From assembly GCA_964410665.1 (NCBI GenBank), contig CAYPIE010000003.1:124001-188000 (forward strand): DNA of 64,000 nucleotides, in the 5' to 3' direction. The notes beneath the pieces are model-generated. The model ran no database searches, was not told the DNA's origin, and was given only the letters and a program-made list of their open reading frames with translations. The number at the start of each line of letters is the position of its first letter. The stretch's first letter is position 1. Origin of the DNA: CAYPIE01 sp964410665 (GTDB lineage Bacteria; Planctomycetota; Planctomycetia; Gemmatales; Gemmataceae). The translations under genes and the position numbers were made by a program. Positions 36,201-43,435 of the stretch are shown piece by piece.

Positions 36201-36847
36201 TCGACCACGCAGTTGGTGCCTCGCAGATCGAGACGGTTGGCGATACGACCTGCGACCACATTTCCCAACAACCCCGGGAACGAATTCTCCTGCCAATCCA
36301 CATAGGCATGTCCGATCCGATGGATGACGTCCTCGGCCACGGTGGTTTGCACTCCCGCTTCGTGCAATGCACGTCGCCAGTGCGGGTGGCCGAGACGTGC
36401 TCCCAGGGGGACGACCAATTCGAGCGTGCCGGTGACCCCGAGAATGACCGAGACCCGAGAGCGTTCGAAACGACTCGCACTGCCATACCCTGCATCTTCG
36501 AGGGCTTGACGTGCCGCGACCAAGCCAAGTAGCTGCGAGGTATCGATGGCTTCGAGGTCATTTGGGGCAATGCCAAACTCCAGCGGGTGGAACGGCAGAG
36601 GCTCGAGAAAGGCACCGCGGTTGGTATAAACGTGATCAGGTTTCTTGGGATCTGCGTCGAGATAATCTTGCGTGGACCAGTGGGTCGGCGGTAGCGGCCC
36701 GACACAATCTTTGCCCTCGCGGAGGGTTGCCCAGTATCGCTCCGCAGAAACGCTGCCTGGGAACATGCACCCGATGCCAATGACGGCAAGCGGCACGAAC
36801 GGCGCGGTGCCGGGAAGTGTAGCGGGTTGCACGTTCACATCCGACAT
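30242..36847 (-). CDS. PfaA-like polyketide/PUFA synthase subunit: KS-MAT-ACP-ACP-KR-DH
   Basis: 2201 residues from ATG 36847; GGAG lies 10 bases upstream, and an earlier TTG two codons before is less likely. Domains: KS at about 17-475 (Cys219 in DAACASS, then EAHGTGT and IGHTKAAAG); malonyl-type acyltransferase at about 585-880 (FPGQGSQSVGM, Ser685 in AGHSFGE); a Pro/Gln/Lys-rich linker at about 940-1160; two acyl carrier domains with LGIDSIKR attachment serines at 1221 and 1326; ketoreductase at about 1440-1850 (TGGGRGVT, YAVANE); and a C-terminal polyketide-type dehydratase with HIFDDHAVLP (HX8P) and LDAAFQ (DxxxQ). PfaA of marine bacteria has the same order, usually with five or more carrier domains. 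It is coupled to the pfaC-like gene by ATGA overlap and follows pfaD by 74 bp. Confidence 0.92.
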   Translation of the reverse strand: MSDVNVQPATLPGTAPFVPLAVIGIGCMFPGSVSAERYWATLREGKDCVGPLPPTHWSTQDYLDADPKKPDHVYTNRGAFLEPLPFHPLEFGIAPNDLEAIDTSQLLGLVAARQALEDAGYGSASRFERSRVSVILGVTGTLELVVPLGARLGHPHWRRALHEAGVQTTVAEDVIHRIGHAYVDWQENSFPGLLGNVVAGRIANRLDLRGTNCVVDAACASSLSAIHLAALELAQGYSDMVVTGGVDTFNDIFMYMCFSKTPALSPSGDARPFDAQGDGTILGEGLGLVVLKRLADAQRDGDTIHAVIRGLASSSDGKGNAVYTPVVAGQTEALRGAYARAGIRPGTVELIEAHGTGTRVGDTVEAKALIEVYRQDRSEGRWCALGSVKSQIGHTKAAAGAAGLIKAVLALKHKVLPPTIKVQKPIDILDDSNAPFYVNTEKRPWLARSEHPRRAGVSAFGFGGSNFHCVLEEYDSDKVRPDWDGSIEILATHGDSPQELAQRLGDWRSDWSWSELRQHAFASRQAFRNDAPYRLILVPQRDPANWAKLLENARMQLERPLGEVSRQALDGVFLGSGSPPGKLAFLFPGQGSQSVGMLRDLACQFPEFLKQLELADRHFVHQRQCDRLSDLIYPYAAFDPAGQALQRQQLRATEVAQPALAAVCVASLQLLNNFGVKADAAAGHSFGELTALHAMGVLDPATFMALAGIRGRCMAEVAGQGEGAMLAVASSHATVAKLLDGRTLPLTIANHNSPRQIVLSGPEFAIDQVRMLLQQESISCTRLAVSAAFHSSQVAPASEQFRGELARFPVERRNRPVYANTTARLYPEDPEAIRDLLSRQLAEPVQFVTMIQQMLADDIRTLVEVGPGNVLTRLIQSIAADEPPPLPGEIHALAMDSGQGSRSGVLDLAYLFARIAALGYSIDLTHWENPPRPETPGRGMSVPICGANFVRPRSPFPAAVQAGPPSQPGNEHARPAKSKKRRRSRNKPRFPERSSSEVVLQADPETQPSSPATSSELAPPLMNEPVPPQADLAEALQRTQESLTAFQQMQQQTARLHQQFLEHQQSAQQTLQQLLQQQQLLLARQLGLPINVATVPEAPVFLPPAPPVSTPQTVLMDRPSALPAEDGPTETPQPPPSRSKASTDGVTPRKKSKKPPRPPETVPQVANPGRNGKHEKTETNVPAPSSKVAGVLLEVISAKTGYPEEMLDLDMSLDSDLGIDSIKRVEILSALQERLPEAPAVKPEHLGTLQTLRQIVAFLGEQPAQSRAAPAPASESVTAPLATVSSDYSTDRETGVLLEVISAKTGYPVEMLDLDMSLDSDLGIDSIKRVEILSALQERLPEAPAVKPEHLGSLQTLRQIVAFLNQNAARPTVASDALESMSNPSILEPQVAESEPRAILSRTTPRAGLVRQVLKSVPLSPTSREPVHVPLGTEIRLVVEEDELGLLLQDRLHALGYHTTRQLWQDPPSPGSGYPLAGLLLVAPRQGFAGSWYCHALRHLQAVAPSLRSQGKEATSVFLTVSRMDGAFGIGEPSSQLQPAQGGLAAFAKTVAQEWPEVVSKAIDVDPQLGDNAEIASWIVAELLTLGPRELGISTTGLWQLELEPTPMVSPEKLGQSMDGSDVLLVTGGGRGVTFAAVECLLQHSRPRLMILGRTPIPEAEPDWLVPLRDEASIKRALSLERNGDATPRGVQDEYQQIITRRELRQNLERLETLGVEFRYFAVDLGDPQAIPSTIRTIRQAYGPITGLIHGAGVLADRRIEDLTSEDVKRVYRTKVDGLEGLLAELSGDPLRWLALFSSTTARLGRRGQLAYAVANEVLNKIATRESQRRSSCRVVSINWGPWDGGMVTPGLRQRFQEEGIGLISSEAGGRFLCAELQATDRATEVIALQTAESQAPIDSVDRVVRDELRLVVERVVGLDSHPVLKSHIFDDHAVLPMTLHLEWLAHAAMHVQPGFVFQGLQDLRVVQPVRIRPDQTVRLRLHGGKAIRCSEGWSVPAELRRVIEGSRPDGAANEELLSQATILLGDVPAQGPPAPTLPIDVGESPGPQEVYQELLFHGSDFHGLLQLHGSTSRGISGTTRTAPLPGAWLQEPLRARWLADPLALDAAFQLMIVWTRIHLGAGSLPVSLADYRQYRRAFGNEPVRVMVQISTQTELIARADVTFLDDAGEIIAQIRGLEQMMDSRLNEAFQRNQLPQTVRA
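32817..32887 (-). repeat. 71-bp exact repeat, copy in ACP2 coding region
   Basis: Identical base for base to 33132-33202. It covers the phosphopantetheine attachment region of the second carrier domain (Ser codon at 32870-32872). Sequence outside the identical block has diverged. Confidence 0.9.
33132..33202 (-). repeat. 71-bp exact repeat, copy in ACP1 coding region
   Basis: Partner of 32817-32887, 315 bp apart and in the same frame (105 codons). It encodes the attachment region of the first carrier domain (Ser codon at 33185-33187). Exact identity over 71 bp inside otherwise diverged copies points to recent gene conversion. Confidence 0.9.
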
Positions 36848-36921
36848 TCGCAAAGTACTCCAACTAAATTCTGTCGATTCTTAGCAGGCGAGGGTCTCAA
36901 CTCGCGCTAGGGTGTTGTCCG

Positions 36922-38637
36922 TCATTCTACCCCAAGGCGTTGGAGTAGATCGGGCAATGGTTGGGGGCGAAGCGTGAGCCAGTCAGGAGGGAGGTGGACA
37001 CCTTGATGACGAATCAGGTGATGACGCAGGGTCACCGAAGCGCCATAAAGAAGATTGAATGCCACGGTGACCACACTACGGTTGCGGGGCAATTCCAGGA
37101 AGGAGCCTCGCGTCCATTCGTTGAATGCTCCCATGGCCGGGCCGCACCAAATTTGAAAATCGATCTTGCGATCGGCAACTCCTTGGTTCGCCCATCGGGA
37201 AGACTGTCCAAGATACCAACGAAACACCAGAGCCATCTGATGCTTCGAATCGGCCTGGGCCCGACGAAGCTGTTCGGGATCCCGTTCTTGAAAATAGTTG
37301 GCCGTCTGCTGCCAAACCTCGTCTAGAGATAAACGGAATATATTCCGTTCCAGTGAATTGCGCTCAGCGCTGGGTAATCCAGCTAGATCGGAATAACTCC
37401 TGTACAATTCATAGAGCTTGAGGGCCCGCATCGGGAACATCGTCCCGCGCTTGAGGACTTGGACCTTGACCCCCATCTCAAACATGTCGGCGGCAGGAGC
37501 CATGGCCGTGTCGGCCTGCTCAGCTTCGGCGAGCATTTGCCGCACGAGATCCGAACTTCCGGACTCAACACAGGCTTGGTTCACGGATCCGGTCACAACG
37601 TAGGCTGCACCCATGCCAAACGCCGCGGCTGCCGACGTCGGCGTGGCAATTCCCCCGCCCAGTCCCACACGTAAGTTGGCGGAATAGCCGTATTCGCGTT
37701 GCAAGCGATCTCGAAGCGCCATGATGGTAGGCAGGAGAGTAATTGCAGGACGATTGTCGGTATGACCTCCCGAGTCAGCTTCCACCGTGACATCGCCTGC
37801 CACCGGAACCTGCCGTGCAAGTTCCGCTTGTTCTTCGCTGAGGTGGCCCTGGCGAACGAGTTCGCGAACCCAACGCTCGGGGGCTGGTGCCATAAATTTC
37901 GCCGCGACTTCAATGCGAGATACCTTGGCGACAATGCGATTTGGTGTGAACACTTCGCCATCGGCTAAGCGTCGAATTCCCGCCAGGCGGTAACGCAGCA
38001 CGGGCAAGGTCAGATCCAGATAAGCCGACGCCTCGACCAAATGAACGTTGTGATGTAAATACAACTCAACGGTCGCGGCTTCATGGTGGGGATCGTTCGG
38101 ACTGTGGATCAAATTCATCCCGAACGGCTGATCCTTAAGTTCTTGGTGAAACCGGTTCAACGCCGCTTCGATTCGAGATAGGCTAAGTCCTGCAGCGCCA
38201 AAAAAGCCCAGCATGCCCTGTTGACTGAGTGCAATCACCAAATCCTCAGAGGCAATGCCATTGGCCATGGCCCCTGCAACATACGCATAGCGTAGCCCGT
38301 GTTCGCGTCGAAAACTGCGATCGCCGAGCTCCTCGGCAGTCATTGGCGGCAAATAGGCCTGGATCGGGAGGGCATGCCCGTGGGGAGCGACGCGACCGAG
38401 AATACAGGTTCCTGAAGACGGGGCGACCGCCAAGCCATAGTCGGCCTTGACGAGAATGACCGGTTGATGCAACGCTTCTAAAGCCTCGCGGATGGTTTCG
38501 GGATGAGCTCGCGGGGGTTCTCCCTCGCTCAGCCACCAACCGAGCGGTCCGAGCTGCTCATTTGTTCCCGAACGAAGCCGACCACCGTCCAGCCCGATCG
38601 TTCGTGAAGCGTCATTCTTACCGACTAGGTGGGTCAT
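36922..38637 (-). CDS. pfaD: PfaD-type flavin-dependent trans-acting enoyl reductase
   Basis: 571 residues of the PfaD/2-nitropropane-dioxygenase TIM-barrel family, the enoyl reductase acting in trans on polyunsaturated fatty acid synthases. Visible motifs are AYVAGAMANGIASEDLVIAL near residue 120, FGMNLIHSPNDPHHE, the phosphate-binding stretch RVGLGGGIATPTSAAAAF with YVVTGSVNQAC, and PAADMFEMGVKVQVLKRGTM with the long C-terminal region (LYELYRSYSDLAGLP) unique to PfaD. It is the first gene of the leftward pfa-ole series. No clear Shine-Dalgarno site precedes the ATG at 38637, so the exact start is less certain. In Shewanella pfaD lies last; here it is first. Confidence 0.93.
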   Translation of the reverse strand: MTHLVGKNDASRTIGLDGGRLRSGTNEQLGPLGWWLSEGEPPRAHPETIREALEALHQPVILVKADYGLAVAPSSGTCILGRVAPHGHALPIQAYLPPMTAEELGDRSFRREHGLRYAYVAGAMANGIASEDLVIALSQQGMLGFFGAAGLSLSRIEAALNRFHQELKDQPFGMNLIHSPNDPHHEAATVELYLHHNVHLVEASAYLDLTLPVLRYRLAGIRRLADGEVFTPNRIVAKVSRIEVAAKFMAPAPERWVRELVRQGHLSEEQAELARQVPVAGDVTVEADSGGHTDNRPAITLLPTIMALRDRLQREYGYSANLRVGLGGGIATPTSAAAAFGMGAAYVVTGSVNQACVESGSSDLVRQMLAEAEQADTAMAPAADMFEMGVKVQVLKRGTMFPMRALKLYELYRSYSDLAGLPSAERNSLERNIFRLSLDEVWQQTANYFQERDPEQLRRAQADSKHQMALVFRWYLGQSSRWANQGVADRKIDFQIWCGPAMGAFNEWTRGSFLELPRNRSVVTVAFNLLYGASVTLRHHLIRHQGVHLPPDWLTLRPQPLPDLLQRLGVE

Positions 38638-38829
38638 AAGCCACGAAAGCCACGCTGGGCGAGCACACAGCGCCGTCCTATAAGGTTTCTATGATTTCCC
38701 GATGGGCCGTCCAGCATTCGGAGATCGTTTTCTCCATGTATAAAAGCTTGGCAGCCATTTGGACAGGGACTTTCTGCTCAAACCCGCTGCCATCGATGGC
38801 TCCATATGCGCATTTTTGAGGACCTATGC

Positions 38830-39849
38830 ATGACGCGTCTGCTCGTTACCGGTGGCTGCGGTTTCATTGGCAGCAACTTTATCCGGCACCTGTTGCAAAC
38901 CGAGCCGCAGGTGAGCGTGATCAATTTTGATGCACTCACCTATGCGGGCAATTTATCCAATCTCGAGGATTTCGCCAGCCATCCACGCCTTACCTTCATC
39001 AAAGGCGACATTACCGACCGCCCTGCGGTCGAAGCCGCCATGGAACAAGGCGTCCAATCGATTATCCATTTCGCGGCCGAGAGTCATGTCGATCGCAGTA
39101 TCCTTGACTCAGGACCCTTTCTTCGCACCAACGTCCTTGGTACTCAGGTCCTGCTCGACGTTGCGCGTGCGGCCAAAGTGGAACGTTTTGTTCAGGTGTC
39201 GACCGACGAGGTCTATGGTTCGCTCGGTCCCGAGGGTTTGTTTACCGAGACCACGCCGCTCGCTCCGAATAGCCCCTATGCCGCCAGTAAAGCCGCTGCG
39301 GACCTACTGGTTCTATCTTATGTACATACGTTTGGATTTCCGGCCCTGATCACCCGTTGCTCGAACAATTATGGGCCGTACCAGTTCCCCGAAAAACTGA
39401 TACCGCTTTTCATTGCCAACTTGTTGCAGGATGAGCCGGTCCCCGTCTATGGCGATGGTCAACAGATTCGCGACTGGATCCATGTCCTCGACCATTGTCG
39501 CGGCGTGGAACAAGTCTGGCGACACGGGCGGATCGGCGAGGTCTACAATCTCGGCGGTCGCTGTGAGAAAACCAACCTCGAGTTGACGCATCTCCTCTTG
39601 GACCTCCTGGACAAACCCCGCTCCCTCATCCGCCACGTCACCGATCGTCTTGGGCATGATCGTCGCTATGCGATCGATTGCACCAAGATGGAAACTGAGC
39701 TGGGTTGGCGGCCCACCATTCCTTTTGCAACCGGTCTTCAAGAGACCATTACTTGGTATCAAACGCATCGGGATTGGGTCGAGACAATTCGTTCTGGGGC
39801 CTACCGTGACTACTATGAGCAGCAGTATCGTCATCGGTTCGCTGGCTAA
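38830..39849 (+). CDS. rfbB: dTDP-glucose 4,6-dehydratase
   Basis: Converts dTDP-glucose to dTDP-4-keto-6-deoxyglucose for surface or glycan sugars. 339 residues from ATG 38830, preceded by GAGGA; an ATG at 38806 would add eight residues. It has the NAD motif TGGCGFIGSNFIRHLL, the substrate loop FAAESHVDRSI, VSTDEVYGSLG, and the catalytic YxxxK in SPYAASKAAAD followed by NNYGPYQFPEKLIP. Near the C-terminus DRLGHDRRYAIDCTKM is the standard substrate-binding end. It diverges from pfaD over about 190 bp (a TATAAA stretch at 38739-38744 is a possible -10 for this gene) and is followed by rfbA. Confidence 0.95.
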   Translation: MTRLLVTGGCGFIGSNFIRHLLQTEPQVSVINFDALTYAGNLSNLEDFASHPRLTFIKGDITDRPAVEAAMEQGVQSIIHFAAESHVDRSILDSGPFLRTNVLGTQVLLDVARAAKVERFVQVSTDEVYGSLGPEGLFTETTPLAPNSPYAASKAAADLLVLSYVHTFGFPALITRCSNNYGPYQFPEKLIPLFIANLLQDEPVPVYGDGQQIRDWIHVLDHCRGVEQVWRHGRIGEVYNLGGRCEKTNLELTHLLLDLLDKPRSLIRHVTDRLGHDRRYAIDCTKMETELGWRPTIPFATGLQETITWYQTHRDWVETIRSGAYRDYYEQQYRHRFAG

Positions 39850-39875
39850 CCACCCCATTACAGAGGAGGATCCGA

Positions 39876-40607
39876 ATGAGCATGCGTGGGATTGTACTCG
39901 CTGGCGGCAAAGGAACACGCTTGGGGGAACTGACCAAGGTCACCAACAAACACCTACTCCCCGTCGGACCCTATCCGATGGTCTATTTCCCCATCAAGAA
40001 ACTCGTTGGCGTTGGTATCCGAGATATCTTGTTAGTCTCGGGCACCGAACATATGGGGGACTTTGTGGAGCTCCTGGGCTCGGGGCGGGAGCACGGTTGT
40101 TCACTCACCTATCGGGTGCAGGACGAAGCCGGCGGGATCGCTCAAGCCCTCGGTTTAGCCGAGCTATTTTGCCAACACGCGCGCATGTGCGTGATTCTTG
40201 GCGACAATATCTTCCAAGGTTCGTTACAACCCTTACTCGACAAAGCCAACCGCCGTCCCGAGGAAGCTTTTATCGGCCTGAAGCAGGTCCCCGATCCCGG
40301 ACGCTACGGCGTCGTCGAACTACAAGGTGACCGGGTCATAGGGATCGAGGAGAAGCCTGAGCATCCCAAGAGCGACTATGCAGTGGTTGGGATTTATATC
40401 TATCCTGCCGATGTTTTTGACGTGATCAAGACTTTGAAGCCCAGCGGTCGCGGCGAGCTGGAGATCACCGATGTCAACCGCCACTATCTTGCCCAAGGGC
40501 GGTTGGGCTACGATATCCTCGAGGGCTACTGGACCGATGCGGGTACCCCTGAATCGCTGGCCCATGCCAACCAACTGGTCCGGGACGAGCCACCGGCGTT
40601 TACTTAG
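39876..40607 (+). CDS. rfbA: Glucose-1-phosphate thymidylyltransferase-like nucleotidyltransferase
   Basis: Sugar nucleotidyltransferase that would supply dTDP-glucose to RfbB. 243 residues, shorter than the typical 290 of RmlA, ending just after the catalytic core. Motifs are GIVLAGGKGTRLGELT, KHLLPVGPYPMVYFP, LGDNIFQG, DPGRYGVVE and IEEKP, with WTDAGTPESL near the end, all in family order. A strong AGGAGG box precedes the ATG. It starts 26 bp after rfbB, so an operon is likely. The short C-terminus lacks the tail used for allosteric dTTP-type inhibition in the longer enzymes, so it may be differently regulated. Confidence 0.88.
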   Translation: MSMRGIVLAGGKGTRLGELTKVTNKHLLPVGPYPMVYFPIKKLVGVGIRDILLVSGTEHMGDFVELLGSGREHGCSLTYRVQDEAGGIAQALGLAELFCQHARMCVILGDNIFQGSLQPLLDKANRRPEEAFIGLKQVPDPGRYGVVELQGDRVIGIEEKPEHPKSDYAVVGIYIYPADVFDVIKTLKPSGRGELEITDVNRHYLAQGRLGYDILEGYWTDAGTPESLAHANQLVRDEPPAFT

Positions 40608-40621
40608 ATCCTCGCACCCCC

Positions 40622-40660
40622 GTCCCTTGAAGGATCGGCCGAAGCGATCTTCCAAGGGAC
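40622..40660. terminator. Inverted-repeat hairpin between convergent rfbA and 40726 gene
   Basis: A 16-base left arm (40622-40637, GTCCCTTGAAGGATCG) pairs with 40645-40660 around a 7-base loop, with two weak positions. It lies between genes that converge and could act in both directions. No T-tract follows on the + strand, so intrinsic termination is uncertain. Confidence 0.5.
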
Positions 40661-40725
40661 GAGACCGAATGGTCCGAGCGACCGAGCTGCTCAGTTGGGC
40701 AAGCGGCCGCTCCATCGATTGGGTC

Positions 40726-42387
40726 TCAGGGTGCCGAAGGCGGATCTTCCGGTTGGAACGGGAGATCATCTGGCGACGAGCCGAGCTTACCAACCAGCTC
40801 AACCACAAAGGGAATGATGTCTGCTTTGACGACAATTCGGCTCTGTAGCTTGTCCCCTCCGGTGAAGGAGTAGCGGACCACGTCGTTGCGAGAATCCAAG
40901 CCGCCAAAGGCATTTTGTGCCGCGGTGCGAATCGTTTGGGTCCGCCCCGGTTGTACCATCATCGCAAGCTTGGCAATCGACGCACGGGCGGACACCACGG
41001 GCACGGTCCCAGGCGATGCTTGGAGCAATTCCCTAACCATCTTTTCGCTGTTGGAACCAAAGGTGAGGATCGCGCGATCCTGTTGGAAGGCCGCATAGAT
41101 CGGGTTCTGTCCAAACAGCTTATTCACTTGCAGAGTATATGCTTGGGGTGGCGGCATGATCTTGTGGAGTGCAACGCCATCGGCCATGGCCGCGTCGAGC
41201 TGAAACACACCTTGGACGCGTGGAGGCAGCAATGGCACCGCCTTTTTGATGCCATTCTCGATCCCCGGTCCATTTACTACTTTGAGCGAAGCCATGACCG
41301 TGTATTTGCCATCGGTATCAGGACCGGCCAGTCCAACGCCAAGATCCAGTTCCCCAGCCTGCAAAGTCGGCAAGATTCCCTCTACCAAAGGGTTGAGGAC
41401 GGCACGTTGCGCTGCGGGCGCCTTCTCGAGTTCTTTGGCGATTTCCTGCTTCAAGAAAGGAGCAAACTTTTGTCGAATCTCCGTCGGCAGGGCGGCCACG
41501 ATCCCCAAATTGGCGATCGGTGCCCGTTTCTGAATCGTCGGGATATTGCTGCTGCGGAGGTTGCCAAGCGAGGCAATCGCGTTTTTTAGTTCCGAGCCAT
41601 CTTTTGCTTGAAATGACTCGGTATAGGTGATCTCCTCGGCGGATTCATCCACCCGAAGCTCGTACTTGCCCATCTTCCCCTGGTTCAGAAAGATCTTGAT
41701 CCCTTTGGCAATGTAATCCAGCGTCGCTGTCTTGGCCGCTTGCTCTAGCTCGGTTTCTTCCGGTTCTTCCTTCGCCTGGGCAAGACCCATCTCGAGCTGA
41801 CCGTAGAGAAGATTCTTGACTTCCGTCGGGACGGCTTCCAGGTTGTAGGTCAAATCCAACACCACCCCGGCATCTTCGATGGCCAACAGCTGTTTGGCGT
41901 TCGGCAGATCGCGGAGATTGTTGGGATCCAAGGCCGTCAAATACACAAACTGATCAACAAATTTGAAATAACCCGACTGCGGAAGATTCGGCAATTCGAG
42001 CGAATAGACGCCGCTCTCCCCTTTTTCGGGAGCGATACCGAACCGTCCAAATAGGTTGAGAAAGGCGTTCTGGTCTTTGATCGGTAGCATGACCACCACC
42101 TTGGGGCTGGTGATGTTTTGACCGATATTGACCGTCACCCCCCAAGTTCGCGCGGTATCGATTCCTTCAAGACCCGTCTCTCCCTTTAGGGCCTCGATGA
42201 AGCCCAAAAATTGATTGGCCTGTTCCTCGAGATTGGCTTTCTTGGCCAAAAAGTTGGCTTTCAAGAGCAGTTTATCAATGGACTGGATTCGTAGCAGCAG
42301 TGCAGGTTCGTCCGCGGCATTGGCGAGGCCCGCGCCAAAGCACAGAGTTAGGGTGGTGAACAGGGCCAAGAATCGGCATCTCATCAA
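40726..42387 (-). CDS. Secreted protein of unknown function
   Basis: 553 residues. The N-terminal signal peptide (MRCRFLALFTTLTLCFGAGL, cleavage after ANA) exports it. The mature protein has two similar-looking halves with mixed beta and helical segments, and no catalytic motif. A TTL-like helix-rich stretch LEEQANQFLGFIEALKGE is near residues 53-70. It has no cysteine in the mature part and no lipobox, so it is a soluble periplasmic or surface protein. I recall similar proteins of this length only from planctomycetes. It converges with rfbA over a hairpin and lies downstream of xerD on the same strand, 118 bp apart. Confidence 0.7.
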   Translation of the reverse strand: MMRCRFLALFTTLTLCFGAGLANAADEPALLLRIQSIDKLLLKANFLAKKANLEEQANQFLGFIEALKGETGLEGIDTARTWGVTVNIGQNITSPKVVVMLPIKDQNAFLNLFGRFGIAPEKGESGVYSLELPNLPQSGYFKFVDQFVYLTALDPNNLRDLPNAKQLLAIEDAGVVLDLTYNLEAVPTEVKNLLYGQLEMGLAQAKEEPEETELEQAAKTATLDYIAKGIKIFLNQGKMGKYELRVDESAEEITYTESFQAKDGSELKNAIASLGNLRSSNIPTIQKRAPIANLGIVAALPTEIRQKFAPFLKQEIAKELEKAPAAQRAVLNPLVEGILPTLQAGELDLGVGLAGPDTDGKYTVMASLKVVNGPGIENGIKKAVPLLPPRVQGVFQLDAAMADGVALHKIMPPPQAYTLQVNKLFGQNPIYAAFQQDRAILTFGSNSEKMVRELLQASPGTVPVVSARASIAKLAMMVQPGRTQTIRTAAQNAFGGLDSRNDVVRYSFTGGDKLQSRIVVKADIIPFVVELVGKLGSSPDDLPFQPEDPPSAP

Positions 42388-42505
42388 GCTATTCCCTTCT
42401 CAACTTCGGGACCAGATGAATGTCATCCACCACGGATGGCTAGAAGTACTACCCCGCCAGCCTAGCAAAAGTGTCAGCCCCCTGAACCTGCCTCGACCTT
42501 GCCGA

Positions 42506-43435
42506 CTAACCGCGAGGATGAAACTGCCGATGGATGCCTTTCAGCCGGTTTTGATCGACATGCGTATAGATCTGGGTCGTCGCAATACTGGCATGACCAA
42601 GAAGTTCCTGCACAGCGCGGAGATCGGCACCCCCTTCGAGCAGATGCGTGGCAAAACTATGCCGCAGCGTGTGCGGGCTGACCTGTTTTGGCAAGCCAAG
42701 ACGAAGCACATATTTCTTAACGATCTCCCAAAGCATCTCTCGGCGTAGAGGTTTGCCGGCTCGGCTCACAAACACCCAAGGTGTCCCAACCGAATGGACA
42801 CGCAGCAATTGGGACCGCTGCTCGCGCAGATAGCGTTGTAATGCCTCCACCGCAGCCCGACCCAATGGCACCAGCCGTTGCTTTCCCCCTTTCCCTTGGC
42901 AGCGACAGAACCCCGAATCGAGTTGGAGCTCTTCGATGCGTAGGCCCACAACTTCCGAAGCGCGACACCCCGTGGCATACAAGGTTTCCAGCAGAGCACG
43001 ATTGCGGAGATAAAGCCGCTCCACAGGTTGCGGTGCGAGCAGTAATTGCTCGACCTGCGCGGGAGACAGGACGTGCGGGATCCGTTCCCAAAGCGAGGGA
43101 GTCGCCAGGAGATCAACCGTCCGTGCCGAGCCACGTTCCTCAAGCTTTAGAAAGCGATAAAACATCCGCAGTGCGATCACGTGTCGGGCAATACTGGCGG
43201 CGGCAAGTCCGACTTCGCGGAGAAAAACCACATAACGACTTAGTTCGGCAAGGCTCGGTGCCCGGAAATCGCCGACGGAGCTCTGCACCAGCCATTGACC
43301 ATAGCGGTCTAGATCTCGGCCATAAGCCAGGATCGTATTTTCCGCCAGACCCCGTTCGGCCTGAAGATACTGGCGAAAGAACTGCACTTCGCGGAGATAC
43401 GCTTCAGCCATTCCCGGCGGTAGTGGGGCGGTCAT
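42506..43435 (-). CDS. xerD: Site-specific tyrosine recombinase XerD
   Basis: Chromosome dimer resolution recombinase. 309 residues: a SAM-like N-terminal domain (FRQYLQAERGLAENTILAYGRDL) and the catalytic domain with Arg in YATGCRASEVVGL, Lys in GKGGKQRLVP, HTLRHSFATHLL (His-x-x-Arg), GHASIATTQIYTHV with the nucleophile Tyr, then a short tail. Length and motifs match the housekeeping XerC/XerD pair rather than a phage integrase. Its start overlaps the rdgB stop by 4 bp (ATGA). A xerC partner is not in the window. Confidence 0.93.
   Translation of the reverse strand: MTAPLPPGMAEAYLREVQFFRQYLQAERGLAENTILAYGRDLDRYGQWLVQSSVGDFRAPSLAELSRYVVFLREVGLAAASIARHVIALRMFYRFLKLEERGSARTVDLLATPSLWERIPHVLSPAQVEQLLLAPQPVERLYLRNRALLETLYATGCRASEVVGLRIEELQLDSGFCRCQGKGGKQRLVPLGRAAVEALQRYLREQRSQLLRVHSVGTPWVFVSRAGKPLRREMLWEIVKKYVLRLGLPKQVSPHTLRHSFATHLLEGGADLRAVQELLGHASIATTQIYTHVDQNRLKGIHRQFHPRG

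Noticed and set aside
42506..43435. xerD as part of a mobile element or integron
   Set aside because: No attachment-site repeats or cassettes nearby; coupling to rdgB and family motifs fit housekeeping XerD.
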